This document shows, one piece after another, positions 1 through 7,834 of a stretch of 24,634 nucleotides of DNA. The DNA lies in contig CACYDE010000129.1 of assembly GCA_902773045.1 (NCBI GenBank), positions 1-24,634 of the forward strand, given 5' to 3'. How positions within the stretch are numbered: position 1 is the stretch's first letter; each line of letters opens with the position of its first letter. The notes under the pieces are model-generated. The model did no database searches and was not told the origin of the DNA. It worked only from the letters and a program-made list of their open reading frames with translations. The DNA comes from an uncultured Ruminococcus sp. (GTDB lineage Bacteria; Bacillota; Clostridia; Oscillospirales; Acutalibacteraceae). The position numbers and the translations under genes were made by a program.

Positions 1-34
1 CATTCATTTCCGCCAGCGTCATTTGTCTGTTCAT
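1..34 (-). CDS. Possible 5' end of a minus-strand gene running off the window
   Basis: Reading the minus strand from 34 towards 1 gives an open frame starting ATG and coding MNRQMTLAEMN before the edge; a second in-frame ATG lies at 22-20. An extended -10 box (TGATATAAT on the minus strand, TATAAT at 46-41) sits only a few bases upstream, so the transcript would have almost no leader, and I see no ribosome site. Only eleven codons are visible, so no family can be named. It may be chance. Confidence 0.2.
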   Translation of the reverse strand, partial: MNRQMTLAEMN

Positions 35-59
35 GTGTATATTATATCACATTTTTCAG

Positions 60-330
60 GTTTTGGCTACTGTGCGGTGTTGCCTTAAAGATTTTTCGGA
101 AATGTAAATTTTTTCACATATAATGTAAATCAACTCGTTGTGCTATAAAAAAACAATATTAAAGTTTTGATCCAACTTTTTCAAAAGTACCCCAAGGGTA
201 CGCCAGTATGCCTTCGTCCTCCGCCTTGCTCTGCACTTACCGGCATCGTCTCCTTTTGTCCGTCTATTAATTTGGATTGCTATAAGATAAGCGAAAAAAT
301 AATAACTTAAACTTCCCACATGCAAATTGC
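60..330. repeat. Dispersed-repeat mosaic, left part of the gene-free 5' region
   Basis: The stretch 1-748 has no supportable + strand gene. On the minus strand, 72-86 reads AAGGCAACACCGCAC, matching the end of the hairpin element at 21123-21203. The segment 185-215 carries the near-palindrome GTACCCCAAGGGTAC and, on the minus strand, the string ATACTGGCGTACCC that recurs at 15013-15026. The 66-codon minus-strand frame over 143-343 is probably translated repeat rather than a gene: it has no recognisable domain and overlaps the repeat exactly. Confidence 0.55.
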
Positions 331-611
331 CTTTTTTCCTCACTAACTCTGCTCTTGCAATGGTAAATATCGCTTAAAGAAAATATTTGCAGGGGGGTCG
401 GGGCGGCAGCACCGATAGGTAGAGGGCGAAGCCCTCCGTCCTCTTAAGCCCCCTCTTCCTTGAGGAAGAGGGGGTTGGGGGTGATGGTGACGACTTTAGC
501 TTGGATCGAGGAATAATTCCGGATTCGATAGCGATATCAGTATTTTACATTTTCAATTGCTGATAAATTCTTTGGTAAGCATCATTTTAAGTGTGGGAAG
601 TTTAAGTAATA
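301..611. repeat. Inverted repeat pair enclosing about 270 bp
   Basis: The minus strand of 305-320 and the plus strand of 592-607 share the 16 bases TGTGGGAAGTTTAAGT exactly. The enclosed DNA holds two further hairpins (AGGGC-gaa-GCCCT near 424-436, and the one at 449-474) and no open frame of note. The arrangement resembles a small non-autonomous mobile element, but no flanking target duplication was identified. Confidence 0.45.
449..474. repeat. Perfect 12-bp hairpin, C-rich/G-rich
   Basis: CCCCCTCTTCCT at 449-460 and AGGAAGAGGGGG at 463-474 are perfect inverted repeats around a TG loop, followed by a G-rich run. There is no T-run after it on the + strand, so it is not a standard terminator. 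It looks like a dispersed palindromic repeat unit. Confidence 0.6.
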
Positions 612-748
612 ATAAATTATCAACAAATACAACTTTCCAAATCCAAGAACAAAAGCAAGAGCACAGCGGATTGCCGGTCAAAGAAAAATAAGGTGAATTG
701 TTAATAGCACAACAGGTTAAATTAATGAATCTTTTCGGAGGCTGAGTT

Positions 749-1687
749 ATGCGATTGTTTGATCTTCACTGCGATACATTATACAGAGCTTTTACGGAAA
801 AAGGGAGTATTATCTCAAATGATTTCGAGATCTCTCTTGAAAAAGGGAATGATTTTGACCGTTGGATCGAGTGTATGGCGGTCTGGATACCCGACAATGT
901 CAGGGGGGAAAGTGCGGAAAGGCTCGTTGAGAATTGTTATCGGCTGCTTTTAAACGAACTTAAAATATGCAAAAAAGAAAACAGATCGGTCGGAAAAACA
1001 GAAACAATGAGCGATATCGTCTCAAAGGCAAATATTATGCTGACTATTGAGGGCGGCGCTGCTTTGAACGGTAAGATAGAAAATATTGAAAAATACCGCA
1101 GAATGGGTGTTCGTGCGATGACGCTGACGTGGAACGGCCGCTGCGCGATCGGGGACGGCGCGGACGTTGAAAAGCCGCGCGGTATCACCGAATTCGGAAG
1201 AAAAGCGGTGAGAGAGATGGAACGCTGCGGAATTGTCGTCGATGTTTCTCATGCATGCGACAAACTCTTTTACGATGTTGCCGGGTTAGCCCGGAGGCCT
1301 TTCATCGCAACTCATTCCAATTCAAGGTCTGTCTGTTCTCACAGACGAAACCTCACCGACGATCAGTTTGCGGTCATCAAAAATAACGGCGGGATAGTCG
1401 GAATAAATTTTCATAAATATTTTCTTGCGGATAATGATTGGTGCATAAATGACATTATAAAGCACACGGAATATTTTCTGAGTCTGGGAGGAGAGGATAC
1501 CGTTGCGATAGGCTCGGATTTTGATGGAGGGGAACTTCCCCCGGATATGAGGTCTATAGAAGATATGCACAAAATTTACAATGAATTTCTGCGATTAAAT
1601 TACAGCGAAGAGCTCATCGATAAACTCTTTTTTAAAAACGCATATAATTTTTATCAAAGCTTTGACAATTGCCCGAATATAGTGTAA
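749..1687 (+). CDS. Membrane dipeptidase-type zinc peptidase (M19 family)
   Basis: A 312-residue protein of the M19 (renal dipeptidase) family, metal-dependent amidohydrolase-fold enzymes that cleave dipeptides, often with broad tolerance including D-residues. The N-terminal FDLHCDTL motif supplies metal ligands H7 and D9. E101 lies in TIEGGAAL, H168 in DVSHACD and H189 in ATHSNSRSV; GINFH and AIGSDFDGG follow, all in family order. No signal peptide is visible, so it should be cytoplasmic. The start is set by the GGAGG site at about 738-742. It stands alone: thrC follows after 79 bp with a small hairpin between. The length is slightly short for the family, but no motif is missing. The family call is strong; the substrate is not known. 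Confidence 0.9.
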   Translation: MRLFDLHCDTLYRAFTEKGSIISNDFEISLEKGNDFDRWIECMAVWIPDNVRGESAERLVENCYRLLLNELKICKKENRSVGKTETMSDIVSKANIMLTIEGGAALNGKIENIEKYRRMGVRAMTLTWNGRCAIGDGADVEKPRGITEFGRKAVREMERCGIVVDVSHACDKLFYDVAGLARRPFIATHSNSRSVCSHRRNLTDDQFAVIKNNGGIVGINFHKYFLADNDWCINDIIKHTEYFLSLGGEDTVAIGSDFDGGELPPDMRSIEDMHKIYNEFLRLNYSEELIDKLFFKNAYNFYQSFDNCPNIV

Positions 1688-1700
1688 AATACAATTTGGT

Positions 1701-1738
1701 ACACCCGATTGACGGCTTGATTGCCGGCGGTGTGTTTT
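1701..1738 (+). terminator. Weak terminator-like hairpin upstream of thrC
   Basis: ACACC at 1701-1705 pairs with GGTGT at 1729-1733 and CGGC at 1713-1716 with GCCG at 1723-1726. A short T-run follows. The stem is interrupted, so it could equally be a leader structure of thrC. Confidence 0.35.
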
Positions 1739-1766
1739 ATAACGACAGAAAGGATTGTTATAACTT

Positions 1767-3275
1767 ATGAAGTACAACAGCACCACAGATAAAAACATTG
1801 TTGTGTCTGCGTCGCAGGCGATCGCGCAGGGTATCTCAAAGGACGGCGGACTTTTCGTTCCTCAGGAGATCCCGCAGTATACTCTGTCCGATATCGAAAA
1901 TCTGACAAAGCTTGATTATATCGGAAGAGCAAAGAAGATTCTTTCGGACTATCTCGATGATTTCACCGAAGCTGAAATTGATGAATGCGTAACTAAGGCT
2001 TATGCTGCCGAGAAATTCGGTTCGAACGACCCGGCTCCGATCTCTTATCAGAAATTCGGTGATATTGACATTAATGTTCTGGAGCTTTGGCACGGTCCCA
2101 CTTCCGCTTTCAAGGACATGGCTCTTCAGATCCTTCCTCATCTTCTCACGAAATCGCTCGCAAAGACTTCTCCCGACAAAGAAGCCGTTATTCTTGTCGC
2201 AACATCGGGAGATACGGGAAAAGCGGCTCTTGAAGGATTCAAGGACGTTAAGGGAACCAAAATTATGGTATTTTATCCCGTTGACGGCGTAAGTCCGATG
2301 CAGAAGCGTCAGATGACAACTCAGGAGGGTGAAAATGTTAATGTCTGCGCGATCAGAGGAAACTTTGACGACGCACAGACAGGCGTTAAGAAGATCTTTA
2401 CTGACAGAGATCTCGTTTCAAAGCTTGAGGAGAATAATTATATCTTCTCGAGCGCAAATTCGATCAACTGGGGCAGACTCCTTCCGCAGATAGTTTATTA
2501 CTTCTCTGCTTATGCACAGCTTGTGAACGACGGAAAGATCAGCCTCGGAGACAAGATCAACGTTGTTGTTCCGACAGGAAACTTCGGCAATATTCTTGCA
2601 TCTTACTACGCGTTCAGAATGGGTCTTCCTATCAATAAGTTTATCTGCGCTTCGAATTCGAACAACGTTCTCACAGATTTCATCGCTTCGGGAAATTATG
2701 ACAAGAACAGAAGCTTTTTCGCAACGATCTCCCCTTCAATGGATATTCTTGTTTCCAGCAATCTTGAACGTTTCCTCTATCACATGACGGACGGAAACGA
2801 CGAAAAGGTAAAGGAGTGGATGACCGCTCTTAAAACCACCGGAAAATACAGCGTTGACGATGAGATCCGCGAGAAGATCGGCAGTCTTTTTGCAGGCGGA
2901 TTCTGCAGCGACGAAAAGACAGAGACGATCATCGGCGAGTTCTTTAACAAGTACGGGTATCTTTGCGACACGCACACCGCGGTAGCCGTAAGCGTTTATA
3001 AGGAATATGTCGAGAAAACAGGCGACAGAACTCCCGTTATCCTTGATTCAACGGCGAGTCCCTACAAATTCAGCGGAAGCGTTCTCAGGGCTGTTGTCGG
3101 CGAAGAAGAAATTCCGGACGACGAATTTGAAATGGTGGAGCTTCTTAACAGAAAGACTAACGCTCCCGTTCCTGCTCCGCTGGCTGCTCTTAAAGACAAG
3201 GAAACGCGTTTCACAAGCGTTGTTGACGCAGATGAAATGCCGGAATTCGTTCTTTCATCGCTGGGTGTAAAATAA
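1767..3275 (+). CDS. thrC: Threonine synthase
   Basis: A PLP-dependent lyase that turns O-phospho-L-homoserine into L-threonine and phosphate, the last step of threonine synthesis, in the cytoplasm. The 502-residue length fits the longer threonine synthase class (about 430-510 residues). HGPTSAFKDMALQ carries the PLP-binding lysine (K116), and the phosphate-binding loop region VATSGDTGKAALEGF follows. PTGNFGNILASYYA and the C-terminal LDSTASPYKF segment also match. An N-terminal YNSTT..NIVVSASQAIAQGISKDGGLFVP segment is typical. GAAAGGA at about 1748-1754 precedes the ATG at somewhat long spacing. The stop codon TAA overlaps the next gene's ATG (TAATG), implying coupled translation. No other threonine-pathway gene is in the window. 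Confidence 0.95.
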   Translation: MKYNSTTDKNIVVSASQAIAQGISKDGGLFVPQEIPQYTLSDIENLTKLDYIGRAKKILSDYLDDFTEAEIDECVTKAYAAEKFGSNDPAPISYQKFGDIDINVLELWHGPTSAFKDMALQILPHLLTKSLAKTSPDKEAVILVATSGDTGKAALEGFKDVKGTKIMVFYPVDGVSPMQKRQMTTQEGENVNVCAIRGNFDDAQTGVKKIFTDRDLVSKLEENNYIFSSANSINWGRLLPQIVYYFSAYAQLVNDGKISLGDKINVVVPTGNFGNILASYYAFRMGLPINKFICASNSNNVLTDFIASGNYDKNRSFFATISPSMDILVSSNLERFLYHMTDGNDEKVKEWMTALKTTGKYSVDDEIREKIGSLFAGGFCSDEKTETIIGEFFNKYGYLCDTHTAVAVSVYKEYVEKTGDRTPVILDSTASPYKFSGSVLRAVVGEEEIPDDEFEMVELLNRKTNAPVPAPLAALKDKETRFTSVVDADEMPEFVLSSLGVK

Positions 3276-3964
3276 TGTCGCTTTATGTTTTAGGCGATCC
3301 GCACCTTTCGTTTGGTGTGGATAAGCCCATGGATATCTTCAGAGGCTGGGGAAATTATGTCGAACGTCTTGAAAATAACTGGAAAGAAATTGTTTCCGAA
3401 GACGATACTGTCGTGCTTGCGGGAGATATTTCATGGGGAATGAACCTTGACGAAACGCTTCTTGATTTTAAATTTATTGAAGGTCTTCCCGGAAAAAAGA
3501 TAATTCTTAAAGGAAACCATGACTATTGGTGGGACACGAAAACAAAGATAGAGAGGTTCTTTGCCCAAAACGATATAAAAAGCGTTTCCGTCCTTTTCAA
3601 TAATGCTTACCGTATAGACGATATCGCCGTCTGCGGAACGAGGGGTTGGTTTTATGACGCTCAGGGTCCTCAGGATTCCAAGGTTATCAGCCGTGAGGCG
3701 GGAAGACTAAGAATGTCGATCGAAGCGGCAAAAATTCTCGGAGGAGAGATCATTGTTTTTCTTCATTATCCGCCGGTTTTTGCGGGAAGAGAATGCCCCG
3801 AAATGATGAACGTTCTTTTGGAGTATGACATCAAAAAGTGTTACTACGGTCATCTCCACGGAAAGAAAACACATTCGCTCGCCAATGTAGGAAATTACAA
3901 AGGGATAGAATTTAAGCTTATCGCAAGCGATTACACGGGTTTCAAACCTATACACGTTATATGA
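3275..3964 (+). CDS. Calcineurin-like metallophosphoesterase
   Basis: A 229-residue predicted phosphohydrolase with the full set of metallophosphoesterase motifs: GDPHL (D8, H10) at the N terminus, AGDISWG, KGNHDYWW, FLHYPP and, near the C terminus, YGHLHG. It most resembles the stand-alone bacterial group annotated as predicted phosphohydrolase (COG1768-like). No signal peptide or membrane segment is present, so it is probably cytosolic. Its start overlaps the thrC stop by one base (TAATG), so it is very likely translated by reinitiation after thrC. The substrate is unknown, and the link to threonine synthesis may be only positional. Confidence 0.88.
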   Translation: MSLYVLGDPHLSFGVDKPMDIFRGWGNYVERLENNWKEIVSEDDTVVLAGDISWGMNLDETLLDFKFIEGLPGKKIILKGNHDYWWDTKTKIERFFAQNDIKSVSVLFNNAYRIDDIAVCGTRGWFYDAQGPQDSKVISREAGRLRMSIEAAKILGGEIIVFLHYPPVFAGRECPEMMNVLLEYDIKKCYYGHLHGKKTHSLANVGNYKGIEFKLIASDYTGFKPIHVI

Positions 3965-4018
3965 AGTGTAATTTTCCGTATCCAATAATTATTTTTTACA
4001 GAAAATTCATAAAAAAGG

Positions 4019-4047
4019 TAGATTTATTCCCGTATTTATGATATACT
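4019..4047 (+). promoter_or_regulatory. Candidate sigma-A promoter for trigger factor
   Basis: TATACT at 4042-4047 is a good -10 box, with TAGATT at 4019-4024 as a weak -35 at 17-bp spacing. It lies about 115 bp upstream of the tig start, leaving a leader that contains a small TGCTT-ttg-AAGCA hairpin. The -35 matches only half the consensus. Confidence 0.4.
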
Positions 4048-4163
4048 AATCAAGTTAGACGCTAACCGAGAGTTTAAGAGGGTTACGTAATTACAGAAAG
4101 AACGCACGGCTGCTTTTGAAGCACGAAAAGTTAAAATGCCGATATGCGCAGGAGGAATAAAAA

Positions 4164-5447
4164 ATGAGTTTAAAAGCATCAAATAAGGTAGAAACAAACA
4201 GACATGAAGTTGAAGTTTCCGTTGACGGCGAGTCCTTTAAGAAAGCTATCAACTCTGTTTATAAAAAGCAGGTCAAGAACATCAATATCCCCGGATTCAG
4301 AAAGGGAAAGGCTCCCAGAGCCATCATCGAGAAGATGTACGGCAAGGAGGTTTTCTATGAGGACGCTATGCAGGAGCTTTATCCTCAGGCTCTTCAGGAC
4401 GCTGTTGACGAGGCAGGTCTCAGAGTTGTGAACGACAAGATCGACCTTGACGTAACGGAAGTTTCCGAGGACGGTTTCACATTCAAGGCAGTAGTGACTA
4501 CATATCCCGAAATCACGATCGACGGCTACAAAGGGATCGAAGTTGAAGCGGTTTCCGCGGAGGTCACCGACGAGAAGATCAACGAAGAGATCGACAAAGC
4601 AAGACAGAGAGCAAGCAGCGTTCAGACCGTTGAAGACAGACCGGCTCAGGACGGGGATATCACAGTCATTGATTTTGAAGGCTTCAAGGACGGCGAGCCG
4701 TTCGAAGGCGGAAAGGGCGAGAACTACAACCTCACCATCGGCAGCGGCAGCTTCATTCCCGGTTTTGAGGAGCAGCTCATCGGTCACTCCACCGGTGAAG
4801 AGTTTACGATCAGCGTAACATTCCCCGAGGAGTACCAGGTTGAGGAACTCGCAGGTCAGCCGGCTGAGTTCAAGATCACACTCCACGAGATCAAGACCAG
4901 AGTTCTTCCCGAGCTTGACGATGAATTCGTTAAGGACGTGAGCGAAGAAGCTTCTACGGTTGACGAGTATAAGGCTGAGATCGCAAAGACTCTTGCGGAG
5001 GATCTTGATAAAGCAAGAGAAAACGATATTGAAAATAAGCTTGTTGACGCACTTGTTGAAAAGGTCGAGGGGGAGATCCCGGAGGCTATGTACGATAACA
5101 AGGTCAAAGATATGCTCAGAGAATTTGAGATGAGACTCAGATCACAGGGTCTTGACCTTGATACTTATATGAAGTATACGGGTCTTACAGAGGATTCTTT
5201 CAGAGATCAGTATGGCGATGAAGCCGAAAAGAGAGTTAAGGTAAGACTCGCTCTTGAAAAGATCGCGGAGACAGAAAATATCGAAGCATCGGAAGAAGAT
5301 CTTGAGGAAGAATTCAAGAAGCTTGCCGACGCTTACGGAATGGATACTGACAGAGTTAAGAAGATCGTTCCCGCAGAGGAGCTTAAAAAGGATGTAGTTG
5401 TTTCCAAGGCAATGGATCTTGTTAAGGAAGCGGCAGTTATCAAGTAA
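4164..5447 (+). CDS. tig: Trigger factor, ribosome-bound chaperone / prolyl isomerase
   Basis: A 427-residue chaperone that binds the ribosome at the exit tunnel and shields nascent chains. The N-terminal domain (about 1-140) has the ribosome-docking signature GFRKGKAPR. A central FKBP-type peptidyl-prolyl isomerase domain (about 155-240) starts at DGDITVIDFEGFKDGEPFEGG and contains FIPGFEEQLIG. The rest is the helical, acidic C-terminal chaperone domain. Length and domain order are normal. A strong AGGAGG site precedes the ATG. It heads the conserved tig-clpP-clpX-lon-engB block, joining nascent-chain folding with ATP-dependent proteolysis, but is separated from clpP by 343 bp and probably has its own promoter. 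Confidence 0.97.
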   Translation: MSLKASNKVETNRHEVEVSVDGESFKKAINSVYKKQVKNINIPGFRKGKAPRAIIEKMYGKEVFYEDAMQELYPQALQDAVDEAGLRVVNDKIDLDVTEVSEDGFTFKAVVTTYPEITIDGYKGIEVEAVSAEVTDEKINEEIDKARQRASSVQTVEDRPAQDGDITVIDFEGFKDGEPFEGGKGENYNLTIGSGSFIPGFEEQLIGHSTGEEFTISVTFPEEYQVEELAGQPAEFKITLHEIKTRVLPELDDEFVKDVSEEASTVDEYKAEIAKTLAEDLDKARENDIENKLVDALVEKVEGEIPEAMYDNKVKDMLREFEMRLRSQGLDLDTYMKYTGLTEDSFRDQYGDEAEKRVKVRLALEKIAETENIEASEEDLEEEFKKLADAYGMDTDRVKKIVPAEELKKDVVVSKAMDLVKEAAVIK

Positions 5448-5790
5448 ATTATTTATAAAAGTTAAAATGTAATCAAAGACTGCCGAAAGGCTGCGTATTG
5501 TCGCGGGAAAATTTTCGGCAGTCTGAATAATATTCGGATCTGTGACTAAAATTTAATTGCACTGAGTTATAATTGCAATGGTATACGGCGAATCAAGAAA
5601 CAATATAACTCCGCCGTGAAAATTGCAGGTGACCGTAAATCGGAAACCGTCATTTTCGCTTTCAGCGGCGAAAACGACAGACGGCAGCGGAGAAGAAGTC
5701 GAGGATCCACGATCTTTAGAACCTCATAAACAAATGATTTTTTATTTTTACGATCTGCTGCCTTAATAATTTAGAAAGGATGAAAAAGAT
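5448..5790 (+). promoter_or_regulatory. Gene-free tig-clpP spacer with several hairpins; likely clpP leader
   Basis: There is no credible open frame. A 12-bp perfect stem (AGACTGCCGAAA at 5477-5488 with its complement ending at 5524) follows tig but lacks a T-run. TATAAT at 5568-5573 could be a -10 box, without a convincing -35. Downstream lie ACGGCG/CGCCGT (5584-5589 with 5613-5618) and an 11-bp stem with one mismatch (5649-5659 with 5668-5678). I looked for the CtsR heptamer repeat expected of many Firmicute clp genes and did not find a convincing copy. Confidence 0.5.
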
Positions 5791-6372
5791 ATGGCATTGG
5801 TACCTTATGTAGTAGAGCAGACGAGCAGAGGAGAGCGTTCCTATGATATTTACTCAAGACTGCTTAACGACAGAATAATTATGCTGACAGACGAAGTGAA
5901 CGACGCAACGGCAAGCGTTGTTGTTGCTCAGCTTCTTTTCCTTGAGGGTCAGGATCCCTCGAAGGATATCAGTCTTTATATCAACAGCCCCGGCGGTTCG
6001 GTAACGGCAGGTATGTCGATCTATGATACGATGCAGTACATCAAGTGTGATGTTTCCACTATTTGTATGGGTATGGCTGCGAGCATGGGAGCATTTCTTC
6101 TCGCGGCAGGCGCAAAGGGAAAAAGACTTTCCCTTCCCAACAGCGACATCATGATCCATCAGCCGAGCGGCGGCGCACAGGGTCAGGCGACGGACATTAT
6201 GATCCACGCAGATCATATCATCAGAACAAAGAAAAAACTCAATACGATCCTTTCCGAGCGCACGGGACAGCCGTATGACGTTATCGCAAGAGATACGGAA
6301 AGAGATAATTTTATGACGGCTGAGCAGGCTTTGGAATATGGTTTGATCGATAAAATTATTACCAAGAGATAA
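5791..6372 (+). CDS. clpP: ATP-dependent Clp protease, proteolytic subunit
   Basis: The serine peptidase subunit of the Clp machine; fourteen copies form a barrel that degrades proteins fed in by ClpX or other Clp ATPases. The 193-residue length is standard. The catalytic triad is complete: S98 in GMAASMGAFLL, H123 in MIHQPSGGAQGQ and D172 in RDTERDNFM. The N-terminal LVPYVVEQTSRGERSYDIYSRLL is typical of mature ClpP, which usually has only a short propeptide. AGAAAGGA at 5773-5780 sets the ATG at 5791. clpX follows after 32 bp in the same direction, so the two are very likely co-transcribed. Confidence 0.97.
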   Translation: MALVPYVVEQTSRGERSYDIYSRLLNDRIIMLTDEVNDATASVVVAQLLFLEGQDPSKDISLYINSPGGSVTAGMSIYDTMQYIKCDVSTICMGMAASMGAFLLAAGAKGKRLSLPNSDIMIHQPSGGAQGQATDIMIHADHIIRTKKKLNTILSERTGQPYDVIARDTERDNFMTAEQALEYGLIDKIITKR

Positions 6373-6404
6373 TTTGGATGTTTCAATGAGGAGCTGTCAA
6401 AGTT

Positions 6405-7715
6405 ATGGCGGGGAAAAATAATAACAATAACAACGATAATATATGCTGTTCTTTCTGTAACAGACCTCAGGATCAGGTCGCAAGACTGATCGCAGGAAAA
6501 AACGTTTATATCTGCGATGAATGTATCGGTCTTTGCAATTCTATCCTTGAAGAAGAATTCGGCGAGACTCTTCCCAAAAAGAAGAAGAGCCGAAGCGGCA
6601 GCTTTAAGCTTAATCTGATAAAGCCTGCGGAGATGAAAAAACACCTTGATGACTATGTTGTCGGTCAGGAAGAAGCTAAAAAGACTCTTTGCGTTGCGGT
6701 CTATAATCATTACAAAAGACTGAAAACGCTGAAAAACGACACGGAGATCGAGAAGAGCAACGTTCTTCTTCTCGGCCCCACAGGCGTGGGAAAGACTCTT
6801 CTTGCGTCAACTCTTGCCAAGGCGCTTGACGTTCCGTTCGCGATCGCCGACGCAACCACTCTGACCGAAGCCGGCTATGTCGGCGAAGACGTTGAGAATA
6901 TTCTCCTTCGTCTTATTCAGGCAGCGGATTTTGACATCAAGAAAGCCGAACGAGGCATTATATATATTGACGAAATCGACAAGATCGGACGAAAGTCCGA
7001 AAACCCTTCGATCACACGCGACGTCAGCGGCGAAGGTGTTCAGCAGGCACTTCTTAAGATCATCGAAGGAACGGTCGCAAATGTTCCTCCTCAGGGCGGA
7101 AGAAAGCATCCGCAGCAGGAGTATCTGAAAATAAATACAAAAAATATTCTTTTCATCTGCGGCGGTGCGTTTGACGGTCTTGAAAAAGTTGTTGAAAAGC
7201 GTAAGGGATCATCGTCTCTCGGCTTTGAAGCAGCCGTCAGCAGTAAAGAGGAACTCAGCAAGACCGACTGGATGAAAGACGTTGTTGCTCATGATCTTGT
7301 GAAGTTCGGACTGATCCCCGAGCTTGTGGGAAGAATTCCCGTTATCACCGCGCTCAAAGGGCTTGACGAAGAAGCACTTGTTCAGATCCTGACCGAGCCG
7401 AAAAATTCGATCGTCAAACAGTATCAGAAGCTTTTCGAAATGGACAATATCAAGCTCAGATTCACCGACGACGCTCTTCGCGCTATCGCCGGAAAAGCGA
7501 TCGAGCAGGAAACCGGAGCGCGCGGTCTGCGTTCGATCATGGAGGATGTTCTCGGTGAATTGATGTTCAGTTCGCCTTCGGACGAAACCATCGTTAAAAT
7601 TACGATCAATGCCGACGCAGTCAACGGACTTGATGTTCCCGACATCGAGCGTGATCTTTCAAGAAGAATATCTGTGGGTCTTGATAAATCGGAGTCCGCA
7701 GATACAGCTTCGTAA
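6405..7715 (+). CDS. clpX: Clp protease ATP-binding subunit ClpX
   Basis: A hexameric AAA+ unfoldase that recognises tagged substrates and threads them into ClpP. The N-terminal zinc-binding domain has C15, C18, C37 and C40. The AAA+ module has Walker A GPTGVGKT (K130), pore loop GYVGEDVEN, Walker B IIYIDEIDK and the RKH loop (GGRKHPQQEY). The C-terminal small domain contains ETGARGLRSIMEDVL. The 436-residue length is normal. An oddity is a run of six asparagines at positions 5-10, just before the zinc domain, presumably a flexible tail. A GAGGAG site lies at 6388-6393. It pairs with clpP and is followed by a likely terminator before lon. Confidence 0.97.
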   Translation: MAGKNNNNNNDNICCSFCNRPQDQVARLIAGKNVYICDECIGLCNSILEEEFGETLPKKKKSRSGSFKLNLIKPAEMKKHLDDYVVGQEEAKKTLCVAVYNHYKRLKTLKNDTEIEKSNVLLLGPTGVGKTLLASTLAKALDVPFAIADATTLTEAGYVGEDVENILLRLIQAADFDIKKAERGIIYIDEIDKIGRKSENPSITRDVSGEGVQQALLKIIEGTVANVPPQGGRKHPQQEYLKINTKNILFICGGAFDGLEKVVEKRKGSSSLGFEAAVSSKEELSKTDWMKDVVAHDLVKFGLIPELVGRIPVITALKGLDEEALVQILTEPKNSIVKQYQKLFEMDNIKLRFTDDALRAIAGKAIEQETGARGLRSIMEDVLGELMFSSPSDETIVKITINADAVNGLDVPDIERDLSRRISVGLDKSESADTAS

Positions 7716-7747
7716 GACTTACATTTGTTTTTGATCTATCCATAACT

Positions 7748-7793
7748 GCTGTAACAACGTGTGGTAGTATGCCCGATATTGTTACAGCTTTTT
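7748..7793 (+). terminator. Hairpin with T-run between clpX and lon
   Basis: GCTGTAACAA at 7748-7757 pairs perfectly with TTGTTACAGC at 7779-7788, and a T-run follows directly. The 21-base loop is long, so partial termination or attenuation of lon is as likely as a full stop. Confidence 0.55.
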
Positions 7794-7834
7794 GTGGTAT
7801 TATGGAAACGTTCCCGATAGGAGGGTAGAAAAAT

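Noticed and set aside
143..343. 66-codon minus-strand frame in the 5' region
   Set aside because: It coincides with a dispersed repeat that recurs at 15013 and has no domain; treated as translated repeat.
4179..4886. 235-codon minus-strand open frame inside tig
   Set aside because: It is antisense to a full-length, well-conserved trigger factor gene, has no domain I recognise and no ribosome site; it arises from codon bias on the other strand.
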